Source: Syngnathus acus (lineage: Eukaryota > Chordata > Actinopteri > Syngnathiformes > Syngnathidae). Taken from it: a DNA stretch of 64,000 nt. The stretch spans positions 8,242,104 through 8,306,103 of the forward strand of contig NC_051105.1 in NCBI RefSeq assembly GCF_901709675.1, read 5' to 3'. A program made the translations under genes and the position numbers. Shown here piece by piece: positions 11,401 to 25,603 of this stretch. The notes below the pieces were generated by a model, which saw nothing but the letters and a program-made list of their open reading frames with translations, did not search any database and had not been told where the DNA came from. How positions within the stretch are numbered: the stretch's first letter is position 1; the number at the start of each line of letters is the position of its first letter.

Positions 11401-14400
11401 GGCCGATCATCCTTCTACACAATAGCCAGCAAAGTTCCAATCGAGTCCAGTTGTGTGTAGCAGGCATGTTATGTCATCGCCTGTCACCCAAATATGTGAC
11501 TTATGATGGGAGTTGTGTCAGACCGCTGAATGAGATCCATTGAGTTTGAGCTGACACACACACGTATGGCTGCTGACACCAAGGACCTGTTCGCTGAGAC
11601 TAACTGGCATCTGGATGCTCCAGTCATTGTGTTTGTGTGTGTGTGTGTGTGGGGGGGCAGTGAATGGGGGTCTTTGTATATCATGATGTTTCGTCGATCT
11701 TTGACATCACATCCACTTACACGCTCACTTCTTTGTTGTCCATATCCTGTGTCTGCAAACACTGGCCTTATCTTCACTCCTTATCTGCTTTGTACACAGC
11801 GTCTTATCAGCATTTGGGAAAAGTAGCACTCAATGCAATACCGCTAGTTTTTCTTGAGAAAATATTTTTAGTCATTTGTCTGTTTGCTATCAGTGACACA
11901 CGGCCTGCAAACTCATTTTATTAAAAATGGAAATAAATAAAAAATAGCCACAGATGCTTCTAATTAACCGGAAGGTAAATAAGTCGGTTGATTGGGTCAA
12001 CCTTCTGATATGAGGATTGTCTTGAAGTATATGTAATCCCATGTGCTTGTTTTTTGCCCTCGCAGAATTTGAGCCATGTGGTGGCTATCTGGATGCCACC
12101 GTCGCGGGCTACATCACCACGCCTGGCTACCCGCTGGAGTATCCCCCCCATCAGGATTGCCGCTGGGTCATCACGTCGCCAGAACCTTCTCAGCGCATTG
12201 TGATCAACTTCAACCCGCACTTTGAGATTGAGAAGCTGGACTGCAGGTAGGAACAAGGAGATGTTCTCGCAGCATTCAAAAGAAACGTGTATTCATTTAG
12301 TTATTGCAAAAGAATTATCTTTTTTTTTTCTTCACACAAATTGACGATGCAACAACTTTCATCACTTTGTATGAGAACGGCTGGGTGGATTTGGTCAGCC
12401 CACTCTCCTCCTGTTTCCTTGGCTTAAACTTGCCCACAAGCATCACTTTGGGACCTCCCAGCGTCCCTCATCTCTTAATATCATAGCCTAATTACCACAT
12501 ATTTACAATTCCAGGATGCTTTTTTTCACACTTTTAACAGATTAACCTAGTCAGGAGACAATTTTCCGTCTATCGCCGTTTTTGGCTTGAGTCAAACTGG
12601 GAGAAATGCAAGTATGGCGCCATTAAATTGAAATCCACGATGCGGTGACAATACAGACATGAGGGCAAACAGGCATGCTGGGAAATAATGAAGCCATGCT
12701 GTTAAAGAAGTAGGTGATTGATTAAGCAAGCTGCAGTCAAACCAGCTGTGGAGGGAAATGATTGTAAAATTGTACTCAGAAAAGATTTTTTTGTAAAACT
12801 GTGCAGTTATTAGGCACCTTTCAAAAGTAATTACAGTTGGAGCACACAACTAGTGACAGCTTGCACAAAGCAAAACCTCACTTACATTGATTACTTGACA
12901 TATGTTTTGAGTTATGTAGGTTTTGGTTTAAATTTGTGTTTATTGATGTGCCTCATACACGGAATGTCAAGTATGAAATCTGAAAGACCACAGAAAAATA
13001 AATCCACCAAATTTGAATGATTGAAAAAAAATGCAGCTTCAAAATCATGAAAAAAAAACAAGCCGCTGTCCCTGCTCTCAAATTCTGCGGTTATATTTGT
13101 TGAATGCACTGATGTGGCAGTGGAAAAAAAATGTTTGACACTAAATCTCCACTGTTAAGTACTACATATTTCTCAGTCTTTGCATATTTTCAGCTTGTGT
13201 ATTTGGGATCTCTAAATTCAACAACTGCCGCCGGTCTTGCCTTGCAAAAACGATGTATTTGAATACCGAAGCGGAACTATATGTTCAAAGCATAGGGGCT
13301 ACAAATTCAGTACTCATACACTTTGTCTTTTCAACCACACAGCGTGCCCCATTGACATCAATAATAGATCAGGAGAATTCCCTCTCTCAGATTTGCTAAA
13401 ATCATGCTGACATTTCCGCTGTAGAATCACGGCATCAATATTTTACCTGGCTGTTTTTTGAAAGCACAAGACTGAAAAGGAATTGTTGTGCTTTTGCTCC
13501 ACTTTCATTCTGGAAGTACGTATATACTAAAAAAAAATCGCTACTTTCCCTTCATTTCGCCCCCTGCCAGTCACTCCTTTTGAGAGTCCAGCACTTTAGT
13601 TTGTCATTTTCCCAACAGGGGACCGTCTAATTGAAGTGGAGCTAGTGTAAAAACAAGACAATTTGATTTTTGTTTTATTTTTTTGGTGTCACGAAGCATG
13701 TCTCCTCTCGTTAGACTCTCATTATCACTCCTCTTCAGTAACAACATACTGTACATCACAAACAACCATCTCAGTTTGTCAACTTGCATTCCATATTACA
13801 TAATAATTAAGAATCCATATCAGGATGTAAGATGATGATAGTATCATCTCAAGTCTAATAAGTATCATCTCAAGTCTAATAGACTCAATGGGATGGAGCT
13901 ATTTAAGTCCGCCGGCACCCGACGCCAGCGTATGTATGTGTAGAGGGAGGCTGAAATTGATCTGTTAAGTCCACAGGGTAAAGATGCCAAGAACAGAGAG
14001 AAGACTCGTCTATCATCTCGCACGCACACACGTATCATGCGCCGCCAATCAGCCAAGGGTTGTTTCATTATATAACAACGCCAAAGTAATCAGATTTATT
14101 ACGCTCCCGATTGTGATTTAAAATACTAATCTGTAATCTATAACGCATTACATTATGCAGAGCTGCCGGTCGGCGACTGGGCCGGTCAAATCGATGACGG
14201 GCCGGTCAGTGAGTGGAAACAATGATTTCATTAAGATTCTACCACAGTGGTCATTTCATTGAAGGAGGAAGTAGAAGGCGGGTGTATACTCCGATGTATA
14301 AAAAAAAGACTTGCATGGAAGCCAAGATTAGCGACAAATCATGACTATGTGTAACTTCCCTTTTTCCCGCCAATCACATGAGATGCACCACAGGGCCTCA

Positions 14401-17400
14401 TCATGGATGTCAAGTCTTTGGCACCCACACAAACCCACACGCATTAAGCCATTAGTTCTGCCAAAGAGGTCCGTTTCCAAGCCAAAATGCCAGGACCATT
14501 TTTTTGTGCCACTCTCAAGGATGTATTGTAAAAATCCACTTTCAGTCCGAGTGCCCCCGCTAACACGCCACATGAGGCTTTGCGTAATCAATTCATGTAA
14601 CACAATGACAAAGTGCACTTTGAAAATATGCAGCAGGTGGTCATCTATGAAGATGTCCCATTTGGAGCAGGTCCACATTTGGACACTTTGGCCTTGACTG
14701 GGGCGGAGTGCCATTCTCCTTACAATGGCTGGAAACTATTTTTACGCTTGTAAGCCTTCCGTTCCGTGATGCACAATGCAGTCTGCTCTTAAGAATCACA
14801 GGGAAATATTAGTAATATCTTTACTGTCATCCGTCCCCCCCCCCCCACCGATAACTGGCATAAGTGTATAAAAGGTCTTTGCAAAACAACTGGAAAAAGG
14901 GTGGGAGGGGCTGCTTGCGTGTATAAATAAGATTTCTTCTGCCAACAAAGTGATATTAAATTCTTCATGAGGTAACCCCCGAGACAGTTAAGGTTAAAGA
15001 GCCGCCCCGGCGTCATATTTTGAGCGGCTATGTTGCCTTTCAACACAGCAGCTGGTTGTCTACTTCACATTTTCCTCTTGGCTCGCCGCACGGCTCCGTC
15101 TGCGAAAGCCGGATCTCTCCTTGGCGTCTTTGGAAAGAGTATGTGTGCACGCACGCGCATTGACTGCTTAGGGAAAACTGCAGAGTCAGGGTCTGTTGAG
15201 GGCAGGCGCAAATCTTCCTGACAGCCTCTCTCTCTCTCTTCCTCCCTCTCGGCTCTCTCCTTCTCCTCCCCGGGATTCATCTGACCCCTGGTCCCCCTCC
15301 AGCCTCATCGCCGCCATCAAACTGACCCCATCTATCATCTTCCATCTGATCAGGCACCTTCTTCGGCTAGCACATTTCTCTCTTCATCACCTCGTCCTCC
15401 TCATTGCCCCCAAGTGAATCACCCCCCGAGTCTTTCCTTCCTCCTTTCGCAGAAAAACAGGAAGCATGACAAATGCGGCATACTTAGACTTTTCTCTCTC
15501 TCTTTGCTCATCTTCCATTTCCCACCTCCTTCTGACTCATCTTTACCAAATGTGACAAAAGTGGTGTCCTTTTCTTATATTGCGCATCCTCCTTGACCTT
15601 CTCCTCCTCCTCCTCCTCGGCTATCTAGAATGCTGATCTTAGACAAGCCGCACGTGCGCATAAACGGCGAGCCGTGAGACTCAGACACTCCCCGAGGCCC
15701 TAAAGGCCTGTCTGATCCATAACTCTAATGTGTGTGCTCGTTTGTGTGTTTGTGTTTCTGTGCTCCTGTAATTTTGATGGACAATCCCGATCAATATACG
15801 TTCAAGCCATAATGAGGCATTGATTAATTGTCCAGGAGGTTACAGTTGGACAAAGTCGGAGAGACACACACACCCACTCATAGACTTGGACAAATTTGTA
15901 ATTGGGTTGTGTACTCAACAAAGCAAAAATAAAATTAGAATGACAATTGCATGATATAGTTGACCTGTGATGAGCCTGGTTTCATTTCCCTTTCTTAAAA
16001 ATATCAAGACTAAAAAAAGTTTGTCATGCAAAAGTGAATGCTTATACTCATACTAAAGTTACATATAATTTCAATTTTACAACTTTGAATTTTCTAGGGT
16101 CACTTTTTGAAAAAGCACGACTAGATAGATTCTTTAGGCATTTTTTTTTTCCACGATGCAAATTTTTCCCATCCTGTTTTTTCTGTTTCCAGATTTGCGT
16201 TCGTAAATATTTAACAGCTTTATCATTCACGATTGTCAGCTCCATCAATTGTCGGATTGGAGAGGAAATTTATCTCTTAGTCTTCATCCTCCACCACAGG
16301 ATAATCAATCAGGAAAGTCTTTTCGAAACATCTGACAGTCGAGCTTTTGGGAGGGAAATGTTCAAATTTGTCCCGATTATCCATACGCGTGTACCCTTTC
16401 ATGGTGTCTCATAAGAAAATGTAAATGTTCCGTCTTCCTCGTAATCTACAGCATCCCGCCGGTCCTTGTTGCTGTAGCCTGCTGAATGCTTTGGAAACAC
16501 GATTGGCTTTTCTTTTTTTTCATCATTTCCACCCTACAAGCAAGCAAAATCCTTTTTTTACACCCCTTGATAAGCAGCGAATTTCAAGGAAAACGTGTGA
16601 AACTAATTCCCGCTTCTCGTCATTCCCTTCGGCAAGTCTGTGCACCAAACCCGTCGGCTCTGTGGAATATTCACCTCTTTTTTTTTTTTTGGTTTGGCGA
16701 GTGCAAGGAGAGAGCGATGATGGGATTTCAACAGCATGTTAGAAGCTGTGTTCTTTCCACACTGAATGGATTGAAGGAAACCTCCAGCTCATCTATGGAT
16801 GATGCATGCATGCCACGGGCACTGTGTGTGTTTACCGTGTGCTTACTTAAATGTGGATGTTGAGCCAAACAGGGGGTAGGGGGGGGGGCACCTGTGACTG
16901 TCAGTCCAACATTAGCGAATGCAGTGTCAGGTTCTCTGTGAGCACATCCACACTCTGATGGCGGAATCTGTAAACATTTTCTCTTCATTCCAACCTGAGG
17001 TCATGATTTCAAAGGGCGGCCTTTGTCTTTTGCGTATACCAGGAAGTCTTGGGTGGAAGGAAGGGTGTGTTTTTTTTCTGTTGTGTCCTAGCTTTGATGT
17101 CATGGGAGCAGCAACAGTTTTTATGACCGCTTCCAAGACAGACAGAACATCAGCTCATTAAAACTGCACCATGTCTCCAATTTTCATCATCAATTATGGA
17201 TCCAAAAAAGATTACATGGTAACACTTGAAATGAAGAAAAGTAATGAACTGACTGTAAATCTACAATAATTACCCTAGCATACAGTACAATATATTTATT
17301 TTTTGTCAAATATAGCATTTGCAGAAGGAGTTGCAATTAGACGCACGTCTATACTTTCAAGTACGTCATTGCGGTGATTTGTGTGTGCTCACACAAGCCA

Positions 17401-20400
17401 TGATACTGGAATTCATTTAAAGTGACGTATACACACGGGCCAGTATAACTGATGAACTTTCTCGACAATTCCCTACTTTTCACGAGAAACCACAGCGCTC
17501 GCTCAGTGTGCCTGCTGAAAATAAGTATGGGAGGACGTCTTAATTATAAGTTCCACCATGGTGCGCAGGAGGCCGTATCCCACACTTTAATTGCTGCAAT
17601 TCTCCTTTTTAGGCAATTTGGGGGAGAAACAGTCCAAAAATGCTGGGTTCTTACATTTTAATCCTGCTTCTCGCACTTGACTCTCCCACACAGTGAGTCT
17701 TGACTGACTGACATGTTGGAGGAGCCCATGGAGAACAAAGTGAGCCAAACACACATAAGATTTACTTGGTGGTTTGCTGTTTACCCTTTTATAAGAAGTC
17801 AGTTTTCCAATCCCTTTAAGGAGATGATACCCCCCCACACACACACTCGTGCACACACACGTTACAGTGTCTCACCAGTGTAGTATTCCACAGGCAGTTG
17901 GCACCTTAAATGATTGAAGTGTGGGAGTCCCGTAACCTTTGCCACAGGCGGAGCTAGGATTTTTTTTCCTTGTGGGGGCCATGCAGGGAGAAGGGCAAAC
18001 AGTTTTTTTAAAACCTCCCAAATAAAAATAAAAAAATGCTGATAAATGTTCATTAGATGTTATCTACGAGGAATGGGGAGAAAATGTGAACAAATATTTA
18101 CAGGAGGGCTGGAGTCCAAGGGTGGCTTCAGTGCCCCCACAGCCACCCCGCTAGCTCTGCCATGTATAAAATGTAAAAACTAAATACAAAAGTGTCCTGC
18201 TCAAGTGTTACTGCAATGCATGCTTGCAAGTAGTATCGATTCATCCCCTGTGTATAATGGCAAAAAAGCAGACCTTCTTTGTGGGTTCCTTCACTGGAGA
18301 GATGTAAAAAGCTCAATAGAAGAGCAATTAACATGACTGTGGTCGGAACTGATCGATAAAGTAGCTAAAGATGTGCAAATAGACTCCAGATGTACTTATT
18401 AGGTCTTTAAGTCTCTTGGTGAAAATGGAATTAACTTAACTCACATTCAAACTTGACGTCATCTGTGGCGGGCAAACCGCTAGAAAGAATTTTGCTGGCA
18501 GGACGCTATTTTGAAAGCAAGCAGGTGACCGGCTGGTTGTTGTCCAGACACAGAGGCAGCACTCCTGCTGTGCGTCTCTGAGCACGGAGGCCAACATTTG
18601 TGCTCAGAAGACATCAAAGAAATGGAATAAAAATAGATTTATTTTTCTCCCCCACCAACCACGCTTTCCAATAAAGGTGACTAACAATACATGTACTTAG
18701 GAATGACTCAAATTAGACTTAATTATAATGTAGAAATCTTTGGGAAACAATGACAAATAAATCAATTTAGGTATTAAAATAGAGAGAATAAAGAAATAAC
18801 ACAGCCCTCAGTTTATCCTGTATAGCACTTCCAACATGTGTCCTGTGGTGTTTATTATGGAATGCTTGAATTATATATCTTCCCCTGCAGCTGTAATAAC
18901 ACAACCCGGTTCTGCTGACAGTGAATATCACATTCAAATACATTTATGCTTCTTTTTTTTTCCCTCTCTTTTTTTTTTTTTAAACTCCTCCATGAATTCA
19001 ACAGAGATGCTGCGCTGAGGTCACTGATGTTATCGATCCAATCAATTGCATCTGTTTCTATTGATCTGAAACTCCGCCTATTACTGCAGTATCTCAAAAT
19101 CCATATTTTTATTTGTCCTTTCCAGGTATGACTATGTTGAGATCCACGACGGCAACTCCGAAACGGCCGACTTATTGGGAAAGCATTGCAGCAACATTGC
19201 CCCAGCACCAATCATATCATCCGGACCCGCCCTTCACATCAAGTTTGTGTCTGACTATGCCCACCAGGGGGCCGGCTTCTCGCTGCGCTACGAAATTTTC
19301 AAAACCGGTAAGAAGATGTCACGGTTGACACTTGATGATGATAAATATTTTTAAACTCCATGCAGGTTGTTAGGCCATCATTGGGACATGTGGATTCTGA
19401 ATTTCACTTAATTGACCTTTCTGGAAGTGCTAATCAATAGAACTTTAGTATAAGTGCAACTCTTGGGTGGCTGTGTAATGCATGGATGATCTACCTAATT
19501 TGGGCTTGAAGAATGTGTCTTAAGTTGAATCTGTTTGGTATTTACGATTGCATGTCCTCAAGTGTGTGGTCAACACCAAATTTGGGAGAGCCACAGACTC
19601 AAGAATTGCGGCGGTTGCGGGCACAAATAAATTAAAACAGCAACTGCTTGAGTTGAGTCTAAAATGCCCTCTGGCACCTATTACAGGTCAGTCTTGGTAC
19701 TACAATATACATCTGGTTGGGAGGGAAGACAAGCAAACCATTGTGTGTGCAGTGTTGTTATCTCAAGTACATCAGGCACTATGAGAGTTAGTAGAGCACG
19801 GTGATTATCTTTCTCGTGTGGGGTCTCGCACAAGTTAAGATGTTGAAAATCCCGATGGGTGTCGCCCGCTTTACTACAAGTAAATATGATACAGAAAGCA
19901 AGGACCAGACTCCAATCTCCACGGTCAGGTGTGAACATTCCTGCGTAACTCAACCCCAAGTTTTTGTTTGGATTATTTAACTCCCTCAAGAGGGGGCTTA
20001 TCCCCGTTATCCTCCCCAATAGAATGTGTAGCGCACTTTTGAAAGCAAGCTAGCCATGACTGTATCACTACTAGGAGAGTCAGCATGCTTCATTAGGTGA
20101 CCAGACCAAATTTGTCCCTCGGATCTCATGCTAGATCGTAAGCAGGTAAAGAGCGACTCAGCAGGGGACCCTTGAGACCCCTTTTAGACTGCCCATGTGA
20201 GACCGCTCTGCCCTCAATGGCCCCCTGTCTGTCTGAGCATTACATCTTATTGTGTGTTGGTGATAAAGATCCCCGTCATGCTGTTATGGGTCAGCCAAAG
20301 CAAGACCAATTGAGATGAAGGGCAAGTGAGACACACAAGAGGGGCACATAGTGTCTTCAGCCATCGTGTTGCGTTCATCCTGAAAGCATTCTTCGCATGC

Positions 20401-23400
20401 CTGTTTAATTGAGTCCTGAGCCTTGAGAGACACTGTCACACACAGGGCGGGCTGAGGTTACTAAGACAACACGTGTGCTGGTCTACATGGATGTGTCTCA
20501 CTTTCGGCCGAGTGTCTGAGTTCACACTTGGAGTCTCACACGACAATGCTGCTCTTGTTAACTGCAGAGGTGAAGATCACATTGTGTAGAACTTTGGATC
20601 GTTTTCATGACACATGCTCCCATGGAAATTTGCTGGCGCTCATATGTGCAAGTTTGCAGTTTTACACAAGAATCCTTGAAGTCAAAACATAAAATATGGT
20701 GTTATTTTGGCCGATTGTCTGCATGAATTACAACAGTAGAACTGCGCAACAGATGTATCCACAGTATGGCGCTTATTCACTTCAGGCCAGGTGGGCAGAC
20801 AGTCTAACACAACTATTGTCACTATTTTTAGAATGGATTATTCTATCGATGATTCCATCAATTAATCAAAATCACCCTTGAAAGATTGATGCTCACTGGT
20901 TTCCAAAGTAAAAGCAGTTGAGATCTGATTTCACGATAAACTAGAAATCAGAGAATTATTACTATTGGATGTATGCTCGCTCGTGTTGCGTCTGTGTGTA
21001 CCTGGCAAAGAGGGAACATTTTGAACATTCAAGCTGCTGGAACATCATTAACAAGATCTTGTTATCCTGCAAGGTGAAACTCAACGTCTGCTCGTGTGGG
21101 TGACTGTATTTTATGTACGTGTCAGGATGAAAGTGTGTGTTTGTGCGTGTGTTTGTGTGAGCGTGCGTCATTCACGCCTAATACAGCCTCATTATGATAT
21201 GGCTCAATATGCTCTTCCTACGTATTTGTCCTCCAAACTTACTGTTATTTTTACCAACTTCCCCTCTTAGTTATAATCATCCATGTTTATTTTCAATATT
21301 TGCTGCATGGTAACGTCTAAATATTATTTACAATGTCAAACTATTGAATTTTCTGTCAGTGTGGTTACTTTAAAATATGTACTTGATACAGCGTTAGCAT
21401 ATTAAAACATGTATTTGATCTAGCGTTAGTGCAGGGGTGTCAAACTAATTTTTTTCACGGGCCGCATTGTAGTCTTAGCTTCTTTCGGAGGGCCATTATG
21501 ACTGTCAACCCAAATAAATGGATGAGCACCTCATATTATATACAGTAAAACAAACAAACTGACAAATAACTCGTTTTCAAATCAGACGAGTAAAAACTGG
21601 TCAAACATTTAAAAAAAAAAGATATTATTAAAAGTGAAGACAATTTGCAATTCTAGTAATGACACACGAAGTTGATGCACAATTTGTCTTCGCGGGCCAC
21701 ATAAAATGATGTGGCGGGCCGTATCTGGCCCCCTGGCCTTGAGTTTGACATTTGCGCGTTAGTGTATAGTGTTAGAATCTAGCATCGTTCTCCTAAAAAT
21801 ATTCTCCCATTGTCGGAAGTGTGTCACGGAGCCATGCCGCTGTGTGTATTAATGACTTTTCCCCCCTGCTTGGAGTCCTTCATCCCTAAGAGAGGATGAT
21901 TTGAGAGAGGGTCTCTGTCCTAATCCCTGTCTGTGTTAGGGGAGATTGTCTCGCTACGTCTTTATGTACTGACAAGCAGACCTTCACTGTCTGAGTAACA
22001 GTCTAGTCAGAGTGGAAAGGGCTTTTTGGCAGATGTTGAACACCTCCGCAAAATACTTGGTGTGTATGCATACACCGCCTTACCAAAGAGAAAAGATCAC
22101 AAAAGGTGGAAATGCTCAAACACAAAAAAGTAAACAAATCCAACAACAAACTGTTTGTGTTTACACTTCTGTTACTATGGTAGCTGTAGAAAAATTACAA
22201 CCAATACACAAGCAGCCCTGCTGGGCCAGCCAATCAAATCCCGCTGTCTAGGCGGTGCGCCCCCGGCTGTTATTGTGACCCAGAATTGGCCAGACACATA
22301 CACACGCGTGCACACACACACACACATACATACATACATACAGTAGTATATGAATGCCAGGATGAGCCATCGCACACAGTCATGTCTGCACGGCATGCTG
22401 GCTCACGCGTTCGGCCCATTATTGTTAAGTAATTTACTGTACATTATTACACACATGCATTGTTTTTCTTTTTCCGTAAATGGATCACAACACGTCATGT
22501 CTCAATCCAATACAGTGTTGCAATATTATTCAATTTAATCCAGTCATTTGAATTATTGGACACTGTACCAACTTTAGAACAACAACAAGCTGCTCAAGTT
22601 TTATGTTCATTGTGTGAACAACTTGTATTCTGGCTGAGTCTGTCAATCATGGTCACGTTCTTGAACATCTTGAAGCAAAAATTAACTTCTGTGTGTGCTG
22701 TTACCCCAAAAGTTGATAAATAATCTTTTAATGGTTGCAGTGTGGTTTTGAATACTCATAATATCAAATTATGTCACATAAATGAAAGCTTGGGAGACAA
22801 CTGTCTACTGTCCTCCGGGGATCCAAAATCTACCCAGCAACACAACTCACTGAGCAACAACAACAATCTTGAATCAGACTGGCACAGACAAAGCAGGGTA
22901 AACAAAATTCATGTAAACAATGACTACTGAATATTTTTGCCGCTTCAGTACATTATAGTACGTTATTATGATTTTCAAAATTCAAGCGCCAAGGTGAAAA
23001 TATGGGTTAAGAGGGCATGAAAGGAACATATCACATGTGAAAGGAGGGCAGAAGTGTTTATGTGATGTGCATGAACTTGAAGTAATGCGGAGGAGAGGGG
23101 GGGGGCAAAATTGCTGCTGGCAACCAAACTGGTCAGCCGATCGCACACACACGCACATGCTTACGGTTACGCCGACCCACATTATTGAGTGGGTGAGGTG
23201 GGTGGCGAGCGAGTAGGTGTGTGTGTCTGATGTCATTACACGTGTGAGAAGGTCACGAGCGAAACAGATTGGGAAGTAGGACAGAAGAAGTGACATGTCA
23301 CTCAATCATGATTGTTTATTTACAGATATTTATTTACTTTATAGATAAATGTGTTTGGTGAAGGACTTTTGGTAACTCCGCCTTAAGTTCCAAATGCACA

Positions 23401-25516
23401 CTAGCTCAACTTTTTAAATGCATTTAAAAGTGAGAGAGAAGATACTCTCTAAAATGTCTTACTTACTTTCCCTTCATTTCCTTGTGGAAGCATGCAAGCG
23501 TAGACAGGCACCCAAACAGACTGGAGGCAAATGGGTTACTTTAAGAGGCTTAGACACAGCCGTGTGTGTGTGTGTGTGTGTTTGGGTGGACAACTGGACA
23601 TGGTTGAGTAAACTAGAATAATGATGTCACTACACCATGCCAATTGTGTGTGACGGAACGCTGATGGAGGGAATATTACAGTACAGGATTTATTAAAGGG
23701 CCTTTTTTTTTTAATCCTGAGACAATCACATGCATGTGTTTGTGTATCGCTGTGATTATTTTGTCCTAATATACGTTTTTGTCTTCATTCAAGGTTCGGA
23801 CTGTTCCAGAAACTTCACAAGTCCCTCGGGTCTCATCGAGTCTCCAGGTTTCCCTGACAAATACCCCCACAACTTGGAGTGCTCCTTCATCATCGTTGTG
23901 CCCCCCAGCATGGATGTCAGCCTCACTTTCCTCACCTTTGACCTGGAGAACGACCCCTTGCCTGGAGCAGAGGGAGACTGCAAATATGACTGGCTGGAAG
24001 TTTGGGACGGGCTTCCTGGAGGTGAGGCACATGGTGATCATATTGAAGGAAAATGTTTGCACATCCTCTTCATAGTTTAGGACTTCCTGTGTGGAAGTTT
24101 GCATGTAGGCTCCAGCTCACCTGCAATTCTAACAAGAACAAGCGTCATCAAAAAAGGATGGATGAATGGTTTAAGGGTTTAGCACATTAAAGTGCTAATG
24201 ACGTTCCGGCCCGTTTCACACCGGCCCGCCATTTAGTGAAGTGAAATGAAGAGTGTTTCTCCCTGCCTACATCTGTATTGATTTACTTGGAATGCCAACT
24301 ATTTTAGAAGCTACGCGTTGGTTGATAAAAGCTGAGCTTCCAGGCAAAATGTTGGCACCTACCCTGGAGAAACCGCATATGTTTTCATGGGGAAAATAAA
24401 GTGAGAGTTGTTGAGTAGAGGGAGAGAGGGAAAGAAAATTCAGAGGTGAGGGGGTTAGGATATTTCTGTTCTTGCTGCTGGAATTACTGGAGAGAGTTGA
24501 GAGGGACAAATCCTCAGCACAGAAAGTCTGGATAGAGTTTCAAGAGATGGAAGAGGAAAAGAGGAATGAGGGCGCAGTTGAAAGGCTAAGCAGAAGGGAA
24601 AAAACAAAGGAGATGTTAAGATGAATGAGTGGAGGACAGAAGACCTCTGGTTTGCCTCCAGAAGAAAATAGGAAGGTAAGGCAATAAGATTACAAAAAAG
24701 AAATTCAGTGTAACAAAAAAAATTGGTGCAATATTCTGTAAAAGGCGAATACAGCACAGAAAGGCTCTATTTAGTTTTTGTTTTTTTAAAGGTAAAAACT
24801 TGAGTGTGAGGAAAAATATGACATCAGGTGAAAGGAAGACAATTGCAAGAGAAGAAACAAAGTTTGGGAAAGGAAAGTGAAATGAATTTGGAGGATGTTT
24901 AACGGGAAGGAAATCCAATGGAAGAGATCAAGAGGTGAAGGACTTGTAGTTTTAGTGCTTCCAGGGGACACGAGAGGCAGGAAGAGATAAAGACAATGTG
25001 ATGAAGTGAGCATGCTTGAGCTACATAACTCACATGTGTTCAAATCAGCATTGTCAAGTTAATTTACATTTACATACTGTAGGCCTACATTGCAATAATA
25101 TTTTCATCTGTTTGCCATTAAAGCTTTACTGTTCTTACGATAATTTACGATACATATATTTTTTTTCAACACTATCAGTAGAAGAGTTATTACTATTGTT
25201 TGCTCAAGAGGCCTATTTCAAATATCCACCCATTCCAAAAGAGAAAAAAATCAATAGCACTGATCGATTGCTGGCTGTTTTCTCATCTCCTACCTCCTCC
25301 ACAAGCTTCAAGATGCGTGTGCGTCTGTGTGTGAGGAGCATTCAGCGCGTATCAATGTGCTATCCTTGCTCGGATCCCTTCACACAAACGCACGCACACA
25401 CATGCACACGTGCACCGCAGGGCCTGAGATCACGTTCATCTGTTTGTGTTGACATATACAAGTTGCTGTTTCAGGGAAGACGACAGTAGATGCATCACTT
25501 AGGTCCTTGAATTTAT

Positions 25517-25603
<87 letters not shown>

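Larger units (their letters stand above)
2239..12065 (+). other. nrp2: nrp2 intron 1 (9.8 kb)
   Basis: The longest intron. It contains a 16-G run, a TG repeat, a perfect 16-bp hairpin at 3129-3166 and a LINE/SINE-like tail at about 9460-9541. A locally GC-richer patch lies at about 3030-3200. No further exon was found on either strand. Confidence 0.8.
12247..19125 (+). other. nrp2: nrp2 intron 2 (6.9 kb)
   Basis: It holds a 21-bp tandem duplication (13840-13881), a 12-C run (14835-14846), a pyrimidine-rich region (about 15220-15620, including CTC repeats near 15600) and a probable terminal-inverted-repeat element at about 17943-18163. No exon was seen. Confidence 0.8.
19308..23793 (+). other. 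nrp2: nrp2 intron 3 (4.5 kb)
   Basis: It contains a hAT-like element with target-site duplication (21423-21763), a CA/CATA microsatellite near 22306-22341 and a short TG repeat near 23562-23580. No exon was seen. Confidence 0.8.

Noticed and set aside
14155-14215. Repeated GGGCCGGTCA blocks in intron 2
   Set aside because: Two imperfect copies within 60 bp in otherwise AT-rich DNA. Perhaps a transposon scrap, but no ends or family could be supported.
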